Positions 44,901 to 56,815 of a stretch of 64,000 nucleotides of DNA are shown here, piece after piece. The DNA is from Phytophthora quininea (Eukaryota; Oomycota; Peronosporomycetes; Peronosporales; Peronosporaceae): contig JAAVTG010000284.1 of assembly GCA_011947345.1 (NCBI GenBank), positions 1 to 64,000 of the forward strand, in the 5' to 3' direction. The first letter of the stretch is position 1. Each line of letters opens with the position of its first letter. The position numbers and the translations under genes are program-made. The notes below the pieces were generated by a model. That model made no database searches. It had not been told where the DNA came from and worked only from the letters and a program-made list of their open reading frames with translations.

Positions 44901-45342
44901 TCGAGTACAACGGACAGTAAACGTTTGCAGCACCGCAGTCGATGGGCGTGGCTGTTCCTTCCGGGCAGTAGAAACCTTCAGGGCATGGGGCTGAGCACTG
45001 TTTGGTTCGGAGTCCTTCCCCAGCTCCGTACACACCTGCAGGACACGGCAATCGCACGCCACCACTACACGACCATGACTCACGGTTAGATAAGTGTCAC
45101 CGATGAAGATCAAATGCCTGTACGTACGTGCAATAGGATCCTGGCGGACAGGGCATCGCTCCAGGACACGGCTGTGTTGTGGTCGCTCCTGGCGCTGTGT
45201 AGTAGCCTTCGAACGTACAGGGCTGCGTCACTCGATTCCCGCTTGTCCAGGCCTTGACGTCTTGCCCAGCACGAACATTTCGTGGCAACCACGACGCCAC
45301 CGCGACTAGAAGCAGCAATCCCAAAGCGCCGCCACCTTCCAT
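41982..45342 (-). CDS. GCC2/GCC3 (ephrin-receptor-like) cysteine-rich extracellular protein
   Basis: The ATG at 45342 opens a signal peptide (MEGGGALGLLLLVAVASWL). Then follow ten or more modules of the pattern CPAGTYG...C...CAAGYYCP.G....C.....CPxG, the GCC2/GCC3 type found in ephrin-receptor-like and protist surface proteins. A 63-base intron (45065-45127, GTACGT...GTGTAG) joins GSYC to TGGVRLPCPAG. The frame breaks at GGGG 43048-43051 (CCCC on the coding strand), and one base restores CAAGFYCPLASYN. At the 3' end one extra T in the T5 run gives a TGA at 41982-41984. With both corrections the protein is 1099 aa. Without the second, the frame would run antisense through the neighbouring gene, which is unlikely. 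No membrane anchor is visible. Role (adhesion or wall/matrix) is inferred from family only. Confidence 0.82.
45065..45127 (-). other. Intron of the GCC2/GCC3 gene
   Basis: 63 bases, donor GTACGT, branch-like CTAAC, acceptor GTGTAG. Removing it deletes an in-frame TGA and restores the module GSYCTGGVRLPCPAG. Confidence 0.8.
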
Positions 45343-45585
45343 CGCCAAAGATCGCACTTGCCTTCCCCCTAACTGCAAAGGAACACGCCAAACACCACAG
45401 AGTATGGCAAAAGCAATTTACGTATGAAGATGACAGGATTCCTGGAGCTACGAAGAGGCCCAACGCCTCTCGAGCGCACCGCTGATCCGCTACATAAGCT
45501 ACACTACCGCTTCTGCTGCGCTCTTGTCTGTTTCTCCGTCCTGGTCTCTCCGGTCCAGCTATTGGTCTGGGAGCAAACAGCGAGC

Positions 45586-48500
45586 CTAAGCCGCAGAGGA
45601 CCCGCCTCCTGTATTGCCCTGGGCCACCTGCAGGTTGCCCTCGTAGTAGACCTGCCACAGCTGCACGAACACCACGATGTACACCACCAACAGCGAGCCG
45701 AACACGTTGGCCGTGAAGGTGGCGGCCGTGTGGTCCCAGCCACAGTACTCCGTGATACTCATCTTGACCATGGGGTAGAACTGGCTCATGACGAAGAAGC
45801 CGAAGAACATGGCGGACACGTAGTTCCACGGGTTCGTGGCGTTCTCGTACTGGAAGAACCGGATCAACGCCACGAGCTGACTGAACAGCAGCGTGAAGAA
45901 GAACAAAACGTTCGGGATCTCCGTCCACGACGTCTTCTGACCGGCACCAGTGTTGGCCCACGACTTGTCCTTGCCCGTCGCACGCGCCTGGATGGCCTCC
46001 ACGATGGCCATCATCGTGATGAACGAGAACGAGAACCACGTCTGCTGGGCACGCCACACGTCGTTGTTGTCGACCGAGCGGTTCGCCAGCAAGTTCAGCA
46101 CCCAACGGCAGAACGTCACGGGCAAGAAAGAGTACAAGAACTTGGTACCCTGCGCGTAGATCGGAGCGTCGCCCGTGCACAAGTAGTAGATAGCGATGGT
46201 CACGTAACACAGGGCGGGGATCGAACCGAACGGGTACAGCACCGAGTCGTAGAAGAACATCTTACGCGGGAACGCGAGCGACGGCTTCGGGTCCGGGGCA
46301 GGAACACGCGGCGGACGCCAGTCCGGGTCGACTTCGCTCTCATTCTTCATGAGAAGAATCTGCACGGCACCCTTCGCCCAACGTTTCTTCTGACCCATAG
46401 CAGCAGCCACAGTCTCAGGCACGGCACCTTCACAGAGACGGATGCGGTCCTTAGCATCGCCCTCGAAGTCCTTTCGGAAGTAGACAGAGTCCCAACCAGA
46501 CGTGTGAAGCACGTTACCAGTGAAGGCATCTTCTGTCTGAGTACCGTACTGAATGCCACCGATCGAGTCGAAGGCTTGGCGACGGAAGACAGCGTTGGTA
46601 CCAGCAAAAGCTGCCGATTCGAAGCCATCACGACCACACTGCACAGCGTCGAAGAAGATGGTGTTTTGTGTCCACAAGGGTCGCCCATGACGGTGATCTG
46701 CGGCGTGTCCTCGAAGTACTGAGGCGTCTGCACGTACGAGACCTGGTTCCACGAGATGTCGTCACTGTACTGGCGACCTCCGCCATCGACTGCCTCACCC
46801 TCCGAGAAGAAGAAGGGCAGCACAGCCAGAAGGAACTTCGGGTGCGGCTTCATATCGTTATCCAGAATCAGCAGGTATTTGCCGTCGGCACCTTCGTTGA
46901 ACAGGGCGTTGTTGATGTTACCAGCCTTGGAGTGGTGCGTCTCAGGCTTCATACGGCCAACGAACGTCACACGCGGAATGCCACGGTCACGGTAGTCGTA
47001 GTCGTCTGACAGCGAGCCAACAGCACAGTCACGACGCTGGACGCCCTTACCTCCTTCCTTACGTAGTTCACGCACTGAGCTGTGCTGGCGACGCCATGAC
47101 TTTAGACTGGCATCATCCTGTACGGGCCCAACAACACGCTCGTGCATGAGGCGAGCGAGGTCGCCACGCAGATCACCAGCGATCTCAATGACCTTCGTGT
47201 TGACAGTCACCTTGAAGTGATTGTTGGCGTCCCAAGTGGACTTGGTGTAACCATCATCGAGGATGAAGATGTGCAGCAGCTCCGGAGGGTACTGCATGGC
47301 CAGACAGTTCTTGAGCGTCTGCATCGAGTCCGTCACAGGCTCCATGTAGTGACACAAGAAGATGTCGACGGTCGGCCACTGCTCCTTCGGGATAGGCGGC
47401 TTAAAGTCGTTCATGTAACGAGCGCCACGACGGATGGGACGCCACATACTGAAGTTGAACAGCAGACCCAGGCAGTAGTTGAGGAATTCGCTGAAGATCA
47501 TCATCGCGTACATGAGCCAGGAACCGAACGGGACGTTCTGAATGCAGTATCCCTCGCCAGACGTAGCGTCGAAGTTCTTGGTGGAACTGTAGCATCCAGA
47601 CGTATCACTACTAGGCAGTTCACTGCAAGGCAGGGTGGGGGCAGCGTGACTGCAGAAGTACTCTTGCGGGTACATGGTGGTCAAGTAGTACAGCCAGAAG
47701 ATACCCGTCGCAGCCGTGCCAAAGTAGAAGATGTGGAACATACCAGTACCAGACATCTTGTACTTACGAATGTTCGGCGTCTCCACAGGCTCAGCAGCGC
47801 GGTTGGCGATCGAGTACGTGCTCATGGCGAAGGATCGGAACGACGGCTCGTAGTAGTTGCGAACGCCGGCGATCGAGTCGTTGTACTGGCTCATCTTTCC
47901 GTCGGGGCCCTGCACTCCAGAGTCCATAAAGCGGATGCTGCGGCCGTTGTCCTTCATACTCACGCCTCCTTCTTTGGCGTGCTTGGGGTCCACGAACGAC
48001 GTGGTGCTCATGTACGTCCGATGCGGCACCTGTTGCCAACGGTCTGGCACCTGGCTCTTGCTGTTCATCGAGACACTAGGCATTTGAGCCTGCGAGATAC
48101 TGACGTCGGGCGTCGCTTCGTCTCCTGGCATTGCCTCGCCACATTCCGTGCAGAAAGCAGTTCCACTAGGAACCGTGGCAAAGCAGTTCTCGCACACGAG
48201 ACGCACACGCTCCTGCGCGCTCTGAGCAGGCAGAGTAGCGCCAGTAGGCAGCTCCGGCATCTGCTCTTCCACAGGTCCAAGCTGAGCGTGGGCGCCAACG
48301 CGGTTGTAGCAGCCAATGCCCCAGCGCATAGCGAGCTGGTTGAGGCAGCCAACGACGCCGACAGCTGCCCAAATGACAAACATAAGCGTCTGTGCGCCCG
48401 AGTCCATGCCGTTAAGCGCCGCCTTGCCGCCGTCCTGAAACGACACGTAGGCGACGTCGGATAGCACGGCCGTCGAGTCAATGAGACGGGAGACGCCGTC

Positions 48501-49093
48501 CGACGCCATCCAGCCGCCCGTAATGGCCGAGAAGATGATGTATTTGAAGCGGTGGTTCTCCAACTCCGACGTCTTGGAGCTTGAGCAGCAGACGAGCTCG
48601 AAGATGATCATGAAGGCGATGACAAACTCCTGACGAGCCAACTGGTTGTCGGCCGGGAAGAGGTTCACGCCGTCGTAGGCGTCGATGAGCAGCAGGTAGC
48701 AGGCGATGATGCCGCCCGTGATCAGGATGAGGATGTACGGGCCAAAGACCGTCATGAATCCGACGAGCAGCGCCAGCACGAATCCGGCGCCGCCGCCGGC
48801 CGCCACGGCGATCCACTCGTTCGTGTTGGATAGCGACACGATGGCGGTGAAGGCCACGACGAAGCCCCTGCAGATCGATTAAAATTGAGATAGATAATGA
48901 TTAGTAATAGTAGATATACAAGGAAACTCGGAAGCGAGGGGGAAACGTACATGGCAAAGGCCGAGAGGAACTGCGTGGTGACGAAGAGCGAGCGCGCGCC
49001 CAGCGAGAGCGACGACCAGCCGCCGCACGAGAGCGACACGCCGCCCAGGATGCCCACCACAGAGGCGATGACGCCCGCTCCGGTGAGCCCCAT
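45586..49093 (-). CDS. CesA3: Cellulose synthase 3 (CesA3 type, no PH domain)
   Basis: Plasma-membrane GT2 enzyme making cellulose, and the target of carboxylic-acid-amide (mandipropamid) fungicides. The ATG at 49093 opens exon 1 (143 nt, MGLTGAGVIASVVG). An 83-base intron (48868-48950) follows, then one long exon. The N-terminus has several membrane helices and no PH domain, which identifies the CesA3 class. A four-cysteine ribbon (CENCFAT, FCTECG) lies near 48160. The catalytic motifs ILDDGYTKS, LDNDMKPH, TQTEDAFTG and QKKRW are present, followed by six C-terminal helices. One base is missing in the TTTT at 46664-46667 (AAAA on the coding strand), and correction gives exactly 1141 aa. In that numbering Gln1077, Gly1105 and Val1109, the known resistance positions, all carry the sensitive residue. 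Confidence 0.95.
48868..48950 (-). other. Intron 1 of CesA3
   Basis: GT-AG (GTACGT...CTGCAG), 83 bases, joins ...LSAFAM to GFVVAFTAIV in frame. Confidence 0.85.
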
Positions 49094-50802
49094 GGTCTGG
49101 AGAGCTGCTGTGTACCGAGTCCCGGTGTGTTCTGCGGTGGTTTGAGGCCTCCCCTTCTGAGTCGATAGCGGGGCCGAGCTCTGCTGCCGACGGAAAACAA
49201 AACCAGAAATGAGCTCTGCTCGGGCGTCGCCGCCAGTTTTCTCCTCCCTAGCGGCGCGGTTGTTTCGCGCCCCATACAATTGTATGGGGCATAGTGGAGC
49301 GCAGAGAGCGCGTAGTTTACCGCCCTGTCGTTTCGTAAATGACGGCATGGGAAAGGGCGCAACGGCTCACAGAGAAAGGCGCGCGCTGGCTCCTCACCTG
49401 GACAACAATTCTTTGCCATGAGGGAGCTAATTTGTTGTAGCCATTGTTTTCGTGAAGCCATCCGGGCGTTCACAGTCGGCAGCGCGACATTGGCCGTTTC
49501 TGGCCGACAGGCTTGTATGACCACCTAAAATCATCTTTCGACCGATCTAATCCAAGGCCTAATCCACCCAACCGCGCAAGTGGCCGAAACGGCTCGAACA
49601 GCAACAAAAGTATCTTGCTTTGCTGCGGGAGTGCTGCAGTCCGTCCCCTGTTGTCCCCTGTTGCCTTTCAGGCTAGCTGCTGCAGCTCTAACACCAGTGC
49701 TAAATAGTCTTTGCTCCTTTGCCCCGCCTGTCACGGTTGGGCTGAGCCCCCCCACACACAACACGACAAGAGCGTCGGAAGAGACTGGGTTTCCGCATGG
49801 TTCGCGTGCGTGCGCCGCAATCGTACCGCCAAGTGTCAGCCAGCAGTCAAAGCCCGATGGCGCTGCGACGACAAAGCCCCTGGGATTTCGCGCGGCGGCG
49901 CGGCTGAACAAGAGCACACTGCTCTCTCGAACTGAGCTGCTGGTTGCAGTCATCGTTTTGGTTGCACCCATGAAGAGAGCAGCACACATGGGTTCTCTCC
50001 TCCTTCCTCCAAAAGTTTGGCAATCTGCTGGTGGTTTGATATGGTTCCCCATCTGGATCAATTTGCTGTGGATATCCGCGACGCCCGACTCGTGCGTGCT
50101 CGACGTGGCAACAGCTTGCCGCGTAGAGACGACCGGCGCTGTTAAAGCCTGGCGGGGCTGCAGCGTCCCGCCGTGAAGCGAGCGAGCGAGCTGCGATCTC
50201 GGCGATCGACCCCCTTTGGAAGCGCGGCGGCGTCGATCCACCCCGAGTTGATATCCTTGCTGTCATGGAGCGCCCTGACTCAGCTGCGGATTCAATCGCG
50301 TTGAAAATCCACTGCACATCACAGCCTGCAGCAGCCTTTCGAACAGCACAAGGTGCATGTATGTATGTGTATGTATATCGCCGACCGCGGCCGACTGCTC
50401 GAGCAGAAGCCCACGCTGCACCTCAAGCCTGGGCTCGATAATGCACGTGGTGGGCCTCGCAGCATGGTGGGCCCACGCACCATGGTGCGCCCACCGCCCG
50501 CCCGCCTTGCCGCCAAGCAGCGACTCGCATCCGTTTTTTCGGACGGCCAAATTTTGGCTGACGATCGATGAAACGCCGCCCCGGCTCTGCTCGCGGGTGG
50601 GGCTGTCGCAGCGGTTCACTGACTCGTAGTTTACGCGGCTGCGGAGTATATTCCCGGCCAAACCGCCGCCTTTTTCGGCTCCCTCTCCACTCTGTATTTT
50701 TTCTCTTGGCGGCGCGAACAGCGCGACCAGGCTTCAGCTTCGATCCACAGACACAGAGACCACACGCAACACCTGTGGTGTGTGTACCAAACGGCAAAAG
50801 CA
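49094..50802. other. Divergent intergenic region, 1.7 kb
   Basis: Separates CesA3 (-) from the membrane protein at 50803 (+). It should carry both promoters. It contains a direct repeat GTCCCCTGTT at about 49635-49655 and a TGTATGTATGTGTATG stretch at about 50357-50372. I found no supported gene. Confidence 0.4.
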
Positions 50803-51887
50803 ATGGGCCTCGTATCCGTCGTGACGCTGCTGGCGCTGGGCCTGAGCCTGAGCCTGCAGACCGCGCAGGCCAAGAACTACTTCAACCAGTCGGCCGGCTA
50901 CGTGATCGAGATCAACACGGACGACTGGAGCAACTACGACACGAACGGCGGCTGCGTCACGTGCCCCTACACGTGCATCGCCCCCACCACGAGCTACGAC
51001 GGCACCAAGATCAACGCCAGCAACACGACGCAGACGGCGTCGCTGCCCTCCATCTACACGCAGGTGCAGAGCAACGGCTGCTGCTACGCCAGCTCGGCCA
51101 CCACGCAGCCCAGCTGCTCCTCGGAGGCGTCTCCGGCCACGGCCGAGAACTGCGGCTTCCTGTACGGCCCCACGCTGCAGTGGCGCATCAACAACGCCCT
51201 GAAGCCCCTCTCGGACTCGATGACGGCCATTCTGTTCGCCTCCACCGACTGCGAGACCTTCTGGGCCGTCGGCAAGCAGAGTATCCGCTACACGAGCAAC
51301 ACCAAGAGCGTCAAAGGCTCCAAGATGATCCAGCACGGCTGCTACGGAGACCCGGAAGGTACGGCCATGATCCTCAGCGGCTGTCTGACCTCCCAACTGG
51401 CCTACTCCAAGACCAAATCGTACACGTGGAAGAACCTGGCCGAGAAGTGCGAGGGCTGGCCGGACGATGCGTCATCACGAACGCCGTCTGGGAGGAGCAT
51501 CTCGAGTGCTGCACCTCGCGCACGGGCCTCTCGTCCGACTGGGACACGACCTACAAGACGTACACAAAGTCCCCCAAGAAGTCGGTCAGTCTCAGCGGCC
51601 CCGCCGTCACGGGCATCGTTATCGGCGGCGTGGCGCTGCTCATGTGCCTCATCCACTTCGGCGCCAAGGTGCGCGAACGTGCTCGCCAGACGGCGTTGAT
51701 GCGCGAGCAGGAGGCCACGGACGACTACGAGGAGATCATGACGCCGCTCACGGCAGGAGAGAAGCAGCCCGTGGCACTGCAGCGTCCCATCGGCCCCTCG
51801 TCGGTCGAGGTGTCTCTCCACGAGGGAGACCAGATCTACCGCAAGAAGGAGGACGAGCTGCTCTTCGAGGGGACATGTACTAACTAG
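50803..51887 (+). CDS. Type I membrane protein with cysteine-rich ectodomain
   Basis: The ATG at 50803 opens a signal peptide (MGLVSVVTLLALGLSLSLQ). An ectodomain of about 230 residues follows with numerous Cys (GGCVTCPYTC, NGCCYASS, SDWD near the end) and several NxT sequons. A single membrane helix (VTGIVIGGVALLMCLIHFG) leads to a basic-acidic cytosolic tail of about 75 residues. As printed the frame breaks near 51464-51468, between KCEGWPDD and CVITNAVWEEHLECC. One added base gives 361 aa. This site is not a homopolymer, so an assembly error is less obvious here. The architecture suggests a surface receptor or adhesin; I do not recognise a family. Confidence 0.78.
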
Positions 51888-51978
51888 GTTTTCGTCGCCA
51901 GAGCAGAGCAAGTGCGTCGCCAGTGTCGGAGCTTCCCAATTCATGACCTATTTTGTTCGTTCCTCTGAGGGTTGTACA

Positions 51979-54900
51979 TTAAATGGCATCTGCTTGCTCC
52001 TGGCTCAGTCCTTCGTAGCATGTGAGACCGGCCGCGTTCTGGGTCGTGTCCTTCGCTCCCTTTTCCTTGAGGTATTCGGCCAGCTCCGTGTGCTTGTAGG
52101 CGTACAGATAATGCAGCGCCGTGTTGCCGTTAAGGTTCTGCAGGTTCATGTCTGCTCGTCGACGCAGCAGGAACTTGGCCAGCCGCTTGTTGCCCTGCTG
52201 GCACACGAGGATGAACAGAGTGTTGCCGTAGTTGTCTCGAGTGTTGACATCCACGCCCTGGTCCAGCGTCAACTCCAACTGCAGCAAACACAACTGTAAG
52301 ATAAGCAGCAGAATGACACGTACTTTGATGGCACTTACCCCTTCCAGGTTGTTGTTGCGAGCGCAGAGCAGCGCTTTGGCTTCTCGTTGCTGCTTGGTCT
52401 CGTTCTTCTCGGCCGGGTCCTGCTCAAACATTTCGTCGGTCGGCTGTTCGGTTTCGGCCACTGCACCTCGTCGAACGCCATTCGGAGTCGGCAACTTTCG
52501 GGTCTTCTCGTATTCAGCCCACTGCAGCTTCTTCTCGGTCAAATCGGCGGACGGGCGAGGCACGAAATGCGCTCGGAGCTCGGGGATGAATTCCGGAGGC
52601 TCGTACGGCGAGCAGTCGGCAGGGTCGAGCATGCCCACGGGGGTCGCGTGGTTCGTTTGGTTAATGAAACTCGAGCGCGGGCCTTCCGTGTGCTTCGCGT
52701 ACACTTTCCGAGCGAAATTCGGTGGTAGTCGAGACGCTTTGAGCCGCTTCCAGCCTTCGCCGCCGCGGCTCGCCACTTTAACAGAGCTAGTCACCATCTG
52801 CAGCTCCAGTTTGGCCATTTTGGCGGCCACCATGGCCGACTTGGATCGGTCGAGCCCTTCGTCCATCAACGCGGCCATTTCATCCGCCAGGTCGAGACGC
52901 TCAGCGTCGTAGTCGACTTTTGTTCCTCCTCGACTGAAAAGTGCGTACTTCGTCTGCGAGAGCGAGCTGTTCCTCGCGAGTTGGGCCGAGACTGCGTCGA
53001 CAAGCCCAACTTGGCTTTGAGCTTCTGCAAAAGTGTTCGTCCTCCAGCAGAGCGTTCGTCAGTTCGGCTTGTGCTTCTTCATTAGCTCGCTGCTTGGCTG
53101 CAATGGAGGAGACTTCAGGAGTTGCCGACAAAGCCGAGGATTTTGACGTCGATGAGTCGGTACTTCGCTCCGTTGACAGAGCTTTGCCATCTTCCTCGTC
53201 GATTTTGTCGGCTGATTCCTTTTGCCACTCTGCAGGCGGTTCCCAACTAAAGCGATGACTCACAGGCAGCTCCGAGTTGAGCGAGTGGTAGAATACGACG
53301 CCGCTTTCATCCAACGTGAGCTCCCGCAGCTCCCAAAAGCCCTGCTGCTCCAACACAGTCGAGGTCTTCAGTCTATGAGCCCATTCGTCCGCGATCGCTT
53401 CCTCTAGAGCGTTGTTTATTCCTCCTTTGCTGCGAACTTTGGCTTTTGCAGCGGCAGCTTCGAGTTCTTGCTCTAATCGCTTCTGCTCCTGTCGCTTCGC
53501 CTCCAAAGCCAGCCGACCGACTTCGAGTTTTTGCTCAATCTCGTGGAGTTTCTTCTCGTATGCTGCTCGGGCCTCACGTTCGGCGATCATCGCCATGTAG
53601 CTCGATAACCGAGCGCCAAGCACATCAACCATCGCCTCATGAGCCATCACAGCACTGAAGTAGGTCGGATCGTTGGACCCGCTGGTCAAGTGGTTCTGGA
53701 TCAGATACAGCAAGTCCTTCTCCACTCGTCGTCGACACAGCAACTTGTCCACCGGGTCCGTCTCATGCCAGCAATACCGACCGCAAACTCCCGAGACGTT
53801 CGGGTGAGCAGTGGTGACACTGCAGTATTGAGCTTCGACGACGAACTTCGGTGGTAACGTGAGACCGTCGGCCAGCAAGAACCATTGGCGAAAGTTGTGC
53901 CGGTCGCTAAACTCCGTCCAGTCTCGTCGATGGCCAAACGGCTCAGCTAACTCCAACCAGCGGTCCTCGTCTTGGGCTGCGTCGTTGAAGAGCACGATGG
54001 TGCCAGGAAGCAGCTCGTCCAGTATTGACGTCAACCGAGTGCTCAGCAAATTGGATCGACATGCAGAGACCAACGCCATCACTCGACCAAATCCCGTCTC
54101 GGCTTCTGCTAGAGTGTTCAAAGCAGCCTCAAGCTCTGGCGGCGGCATTTTGGAGCCTACATGCCACGCGAACCAAAGCGGGGAGAGGATCGGCGCATCC
54201 AACGACAATACGAGCGAGACGAGGATGGAGTTCGACGATGATAAGGCGCTGTTCCTGGCAAAGAGAGCGACGACTTTCGTGTATTCTGGAGCGGAGTCTT
54301 CATCTTCAACATGTTCGTGATCAGGCTCGTAGCGCCACCAAAGCACGGGTCCTTTTCCAACTAACGTAACTCCAGGGACTCGGTCAAGTACATTTGGTCG
54401 ACTGTCAGGGTCCCATTTGCCACAAACCAGCAGACTCAGCGGTCTGAAGGCGATTTTATCTGCAGCAGTGAGCTTCCGTCGTCGAGTACTCGGTGTTGCA
54501 TTCCCAGGTTGTGAAGATTTTCGAAGTGCTCGACTGGAAGACTCGACTCCAATAAATACCGACTTCTGTAGCGCTCTGGCAGAGGAAATGGACTGGATCT
54601 GGGAGTAACCTTCTCGAATGGCTTGTTCGTCTCTTCGACCACTTAGTGAATTTCCTTCGGGGTCGACTGCTTCTCCATCCTGTTTGCTGGAATGTCTTGC
54701 GAAGTGGTGATTGAAGTGGTCGAGATTTGTGAGCCAGATGTGGTTCACGTCGAAGATGAACGTCTTGGTTAAGTTCCTCTTACGCGTCTCTGCTTGTGTG
54801 CGGAGGTTTTCGAGGTCTTGCAGCATGGTAAATAACGCACAAATGGGATGCCGAGTGACGATGGGGATGACTGCCAGAGTGGCCTGCTCCTTTGGCGTCG

Positions 54901-55858
54901 GTCCTGCTCTTGAATTCGCATGAGCTTCCATCTCTTGCTGCTGCCGTTTGAGCTCTACGAAGGCGAGCCACAGCGTCTCACGGTCTGGTTCCGACCGGTA
55001 CTTCACAAACAAATCGTCCGAAAGCCAACTTGTTGGACCTTGCAACTCCATGCTGGTCAACAATTTCAACGGGTCGTTCTCGATGTTTTTGGCGGAGCTG
55101 CCGTTAGGATACACGCGGGGGTGGTGCTCACAACCCGTCATTTTGTCCGGTTTGGCCCAGCAGGCATTGCACATTCGCTTGTCGACTGCGTGGTCGGGTC
55201 GGTGGGCTGGAGAGTTCGCTCCTGTTGGGTCGTGTAGTCCCATTTTGCGTAGCAACAGCGCTACATTGTCGACTTCATGCAGCGTCTTCTTGAGCTTCTG
55301 GCCGGGTGGCGTTGAGGTCGATACGCCGAAGCCTCCTTGGTCAGCTCGAGCCTTGATCAGAGACTTGTACAGTGGCGACTCGAGCAACTTCAACGCTGAT
55401 CGATTTCCAGGCGTGTCGTTCGAACCTGCTGCGAGTTTCCGCTTTCGATCGATGGCTGGTAACTTCACCGGCGAGTACAAACTCCCAGGAGGGACTGCAA
55501 GGACCGGTGAGCGAGCCGGTGGGAATTTCGGCAGCGTTCCGTCTTCAGGTGACTCGCTCGAGTCTTCCGATCTCGTGGGGGATCGCGGTCTTTTCGCTGA
55601 TTGTTGCTGGTTGCTGAGAATTGGCGACGGTGCCGAGATAATGAGCGAGCCGCTGGACGTGTAGGTGGCCTTGAGCTCTTCTCTAGTGGCGACATTTTGT
55701 TTGGAATTGGTTTGAGCATTGACGGACTGGGTCAGCCCTTTGATGAGAGCGACGCGGTCGCGAGTCGCCTGCTCCTGCTGCTTCTTGTTCTGCTTCTTGA
55801 GGATCTTGCGAGCGCTGGACTCGACGCTGTTGAGGAATTGAGTGAGGTCTGGGTCCAT
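51979..55858 (-). CDS. Large coiled-coil / ankyrin-repeat protein
   Basis: The ATG at 55858 opens MDPDLTQFLNSVESSARKIL, chosen because upstream reading lacks codon bias. A low-complexity Ser/Pro region and a cysteine motif (CNACWAKPDKMTGC) come first. A conserved-looking core without a recognised domain follows (LLVCGKWDPD, LWWRYEPDHEH, SILDELLPG). Next are a long coiled coil (about 53430-53590, AEREARAAYEKKLHEIEQKL), a WW-like segment (GFWELRELTLDESG), and C-terminal ankyrin repeats (DNYGNTLFILVCQQGNKRL, LNGNTALHYLYAYKHTELA). One base too many near 52949 joins ALADE to YALFSRGG. A 60-base intron (52279-52338) is removed. The result is 1272 aa. It resembles IQ/ankyrin scaffold proteins in outline. 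Function unknown; probably cytosolic or cytoskeletal. Confidence 0.72.
52279..52338 (-). other. Intron near the ankyrin repeats
   Basis: 60 bases, GTAAGT...CTGCAG, in phase. It removes a hydrophobic stretch that interrupts the ankyrin unit, joining NNLEG to LELTLDQGVDVN. An alternative acceptor 15 bases earlier (CTTACAG) is also in frame. Confidence 0.75.
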
Positions 55859-56036
55859 TTGTCTGGAATTTAGACGGCATGGTCGAGGCAGGAATGCGCA
55901 TGAAGGGACACAAGAGCTGTAACGACGTTGGAGTTCGTCTTTGTTTTTGGCCAAGAGAGAGTTGACTACTTTGATGGGAATGAATTTTGCCATTATCATT
56001 ATTCGAATTGTCCAGGAGAGATGGTGCTGCGCACCA

Positions 56037-56815
56037 CGACGCGCTTTGTTTGTCGTGAGCGTTCCCCTCAACAAGGTGAATCGCTGTCACACGTGACAAA
56101 CCTCATCGAAGGATTTCTGGTCGAGTCTCTGGATTAAAATATTTTATTGCGGGCTTGCGAGCGAGGCGTTCTATCGACTGTCTGGGGTATTCGTTTTCAC
56201 GAACGACGCCTGAGTGGAAGGAGGCAGTCAATGCAGCTACTAGAGGCGGAAATCTGCATGTTTTAACGTGGATGAAGGCTGATCGCCTGGATGGCCGAGG
56301 GCCGTGTTCGACGAATGCTACTGCATGGGCTGCTGATAGAGGGGATATTGACATGGCCAGATAGTTCCACATGCACTTTTGCGATCGATTCACGTCCTAT
56401 GCGATGGTTGACGCTGCCTCAAAAGGTCATTTGGGAATCATCAAGTGGCTGCACGACTGATGCAATGATGTGGGCTGCGCGCTTTGGACGCCTTGATACG
56501 ATAAAATATCTTCATGAACATGTACGTGCCAGTTGGACGACCACGGCCAGGGCGTAGCCGCCACCTTTAACCACTTTGAAGCGCTGAGATTTTTTCACGA
56601 ACATGGACCGGAAAAGTGTTCGGACGAAGCAATGCTCCAAGCCGCCAAGAACGAATACGGGGCGATAGTTCGATTTCTCAACGACAACGAAATTAATCGA
56701 TCGTTTGGTAAGAGGTTGCGGGATGCAGCAGGCCGTGGCCACCTTGAAACGCTCGAGGTGCTGGTCGCAGGTCACGAAGAAAATGGACTGGATCAAGAGA
56801 TGCTTATCAGGGTAA
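56037..56815 (+). pseudogene. Ankyrin-repeat protein, degraded, paralogue of the 31 kb copy
   Basis: Leader-like SLSHVTNLIEGFLVESL, then units AATRGGNLHVLTWMKADRLDG, AASKGHLGIIKWLHD and AAGRGHLETLEVLVAG. Stops at about 56362, 56457 and 56490 and frame changes interrupt it. The unit with MKADRLDGRGP matches MEADRRDGRGP at 31.4 kb closely, so both derive from one gene family. Confidence 0.72.

Noticed and set aside
45065..45102. Shorter intron (36 bases) starting at GTGACAC in the GCC2/GCC3 gene
   Set aside because: It is too short for oomycetes and leaves a non-conserved insert. The 63-base GTACGT intron restores the module exactly.
47142..48464. 440-residue plus-strand frame opposite CesA3
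   Set aside because: Antisense shadow of a highly biased coding sequence; composition rich in His/Arg/Val with no domain.
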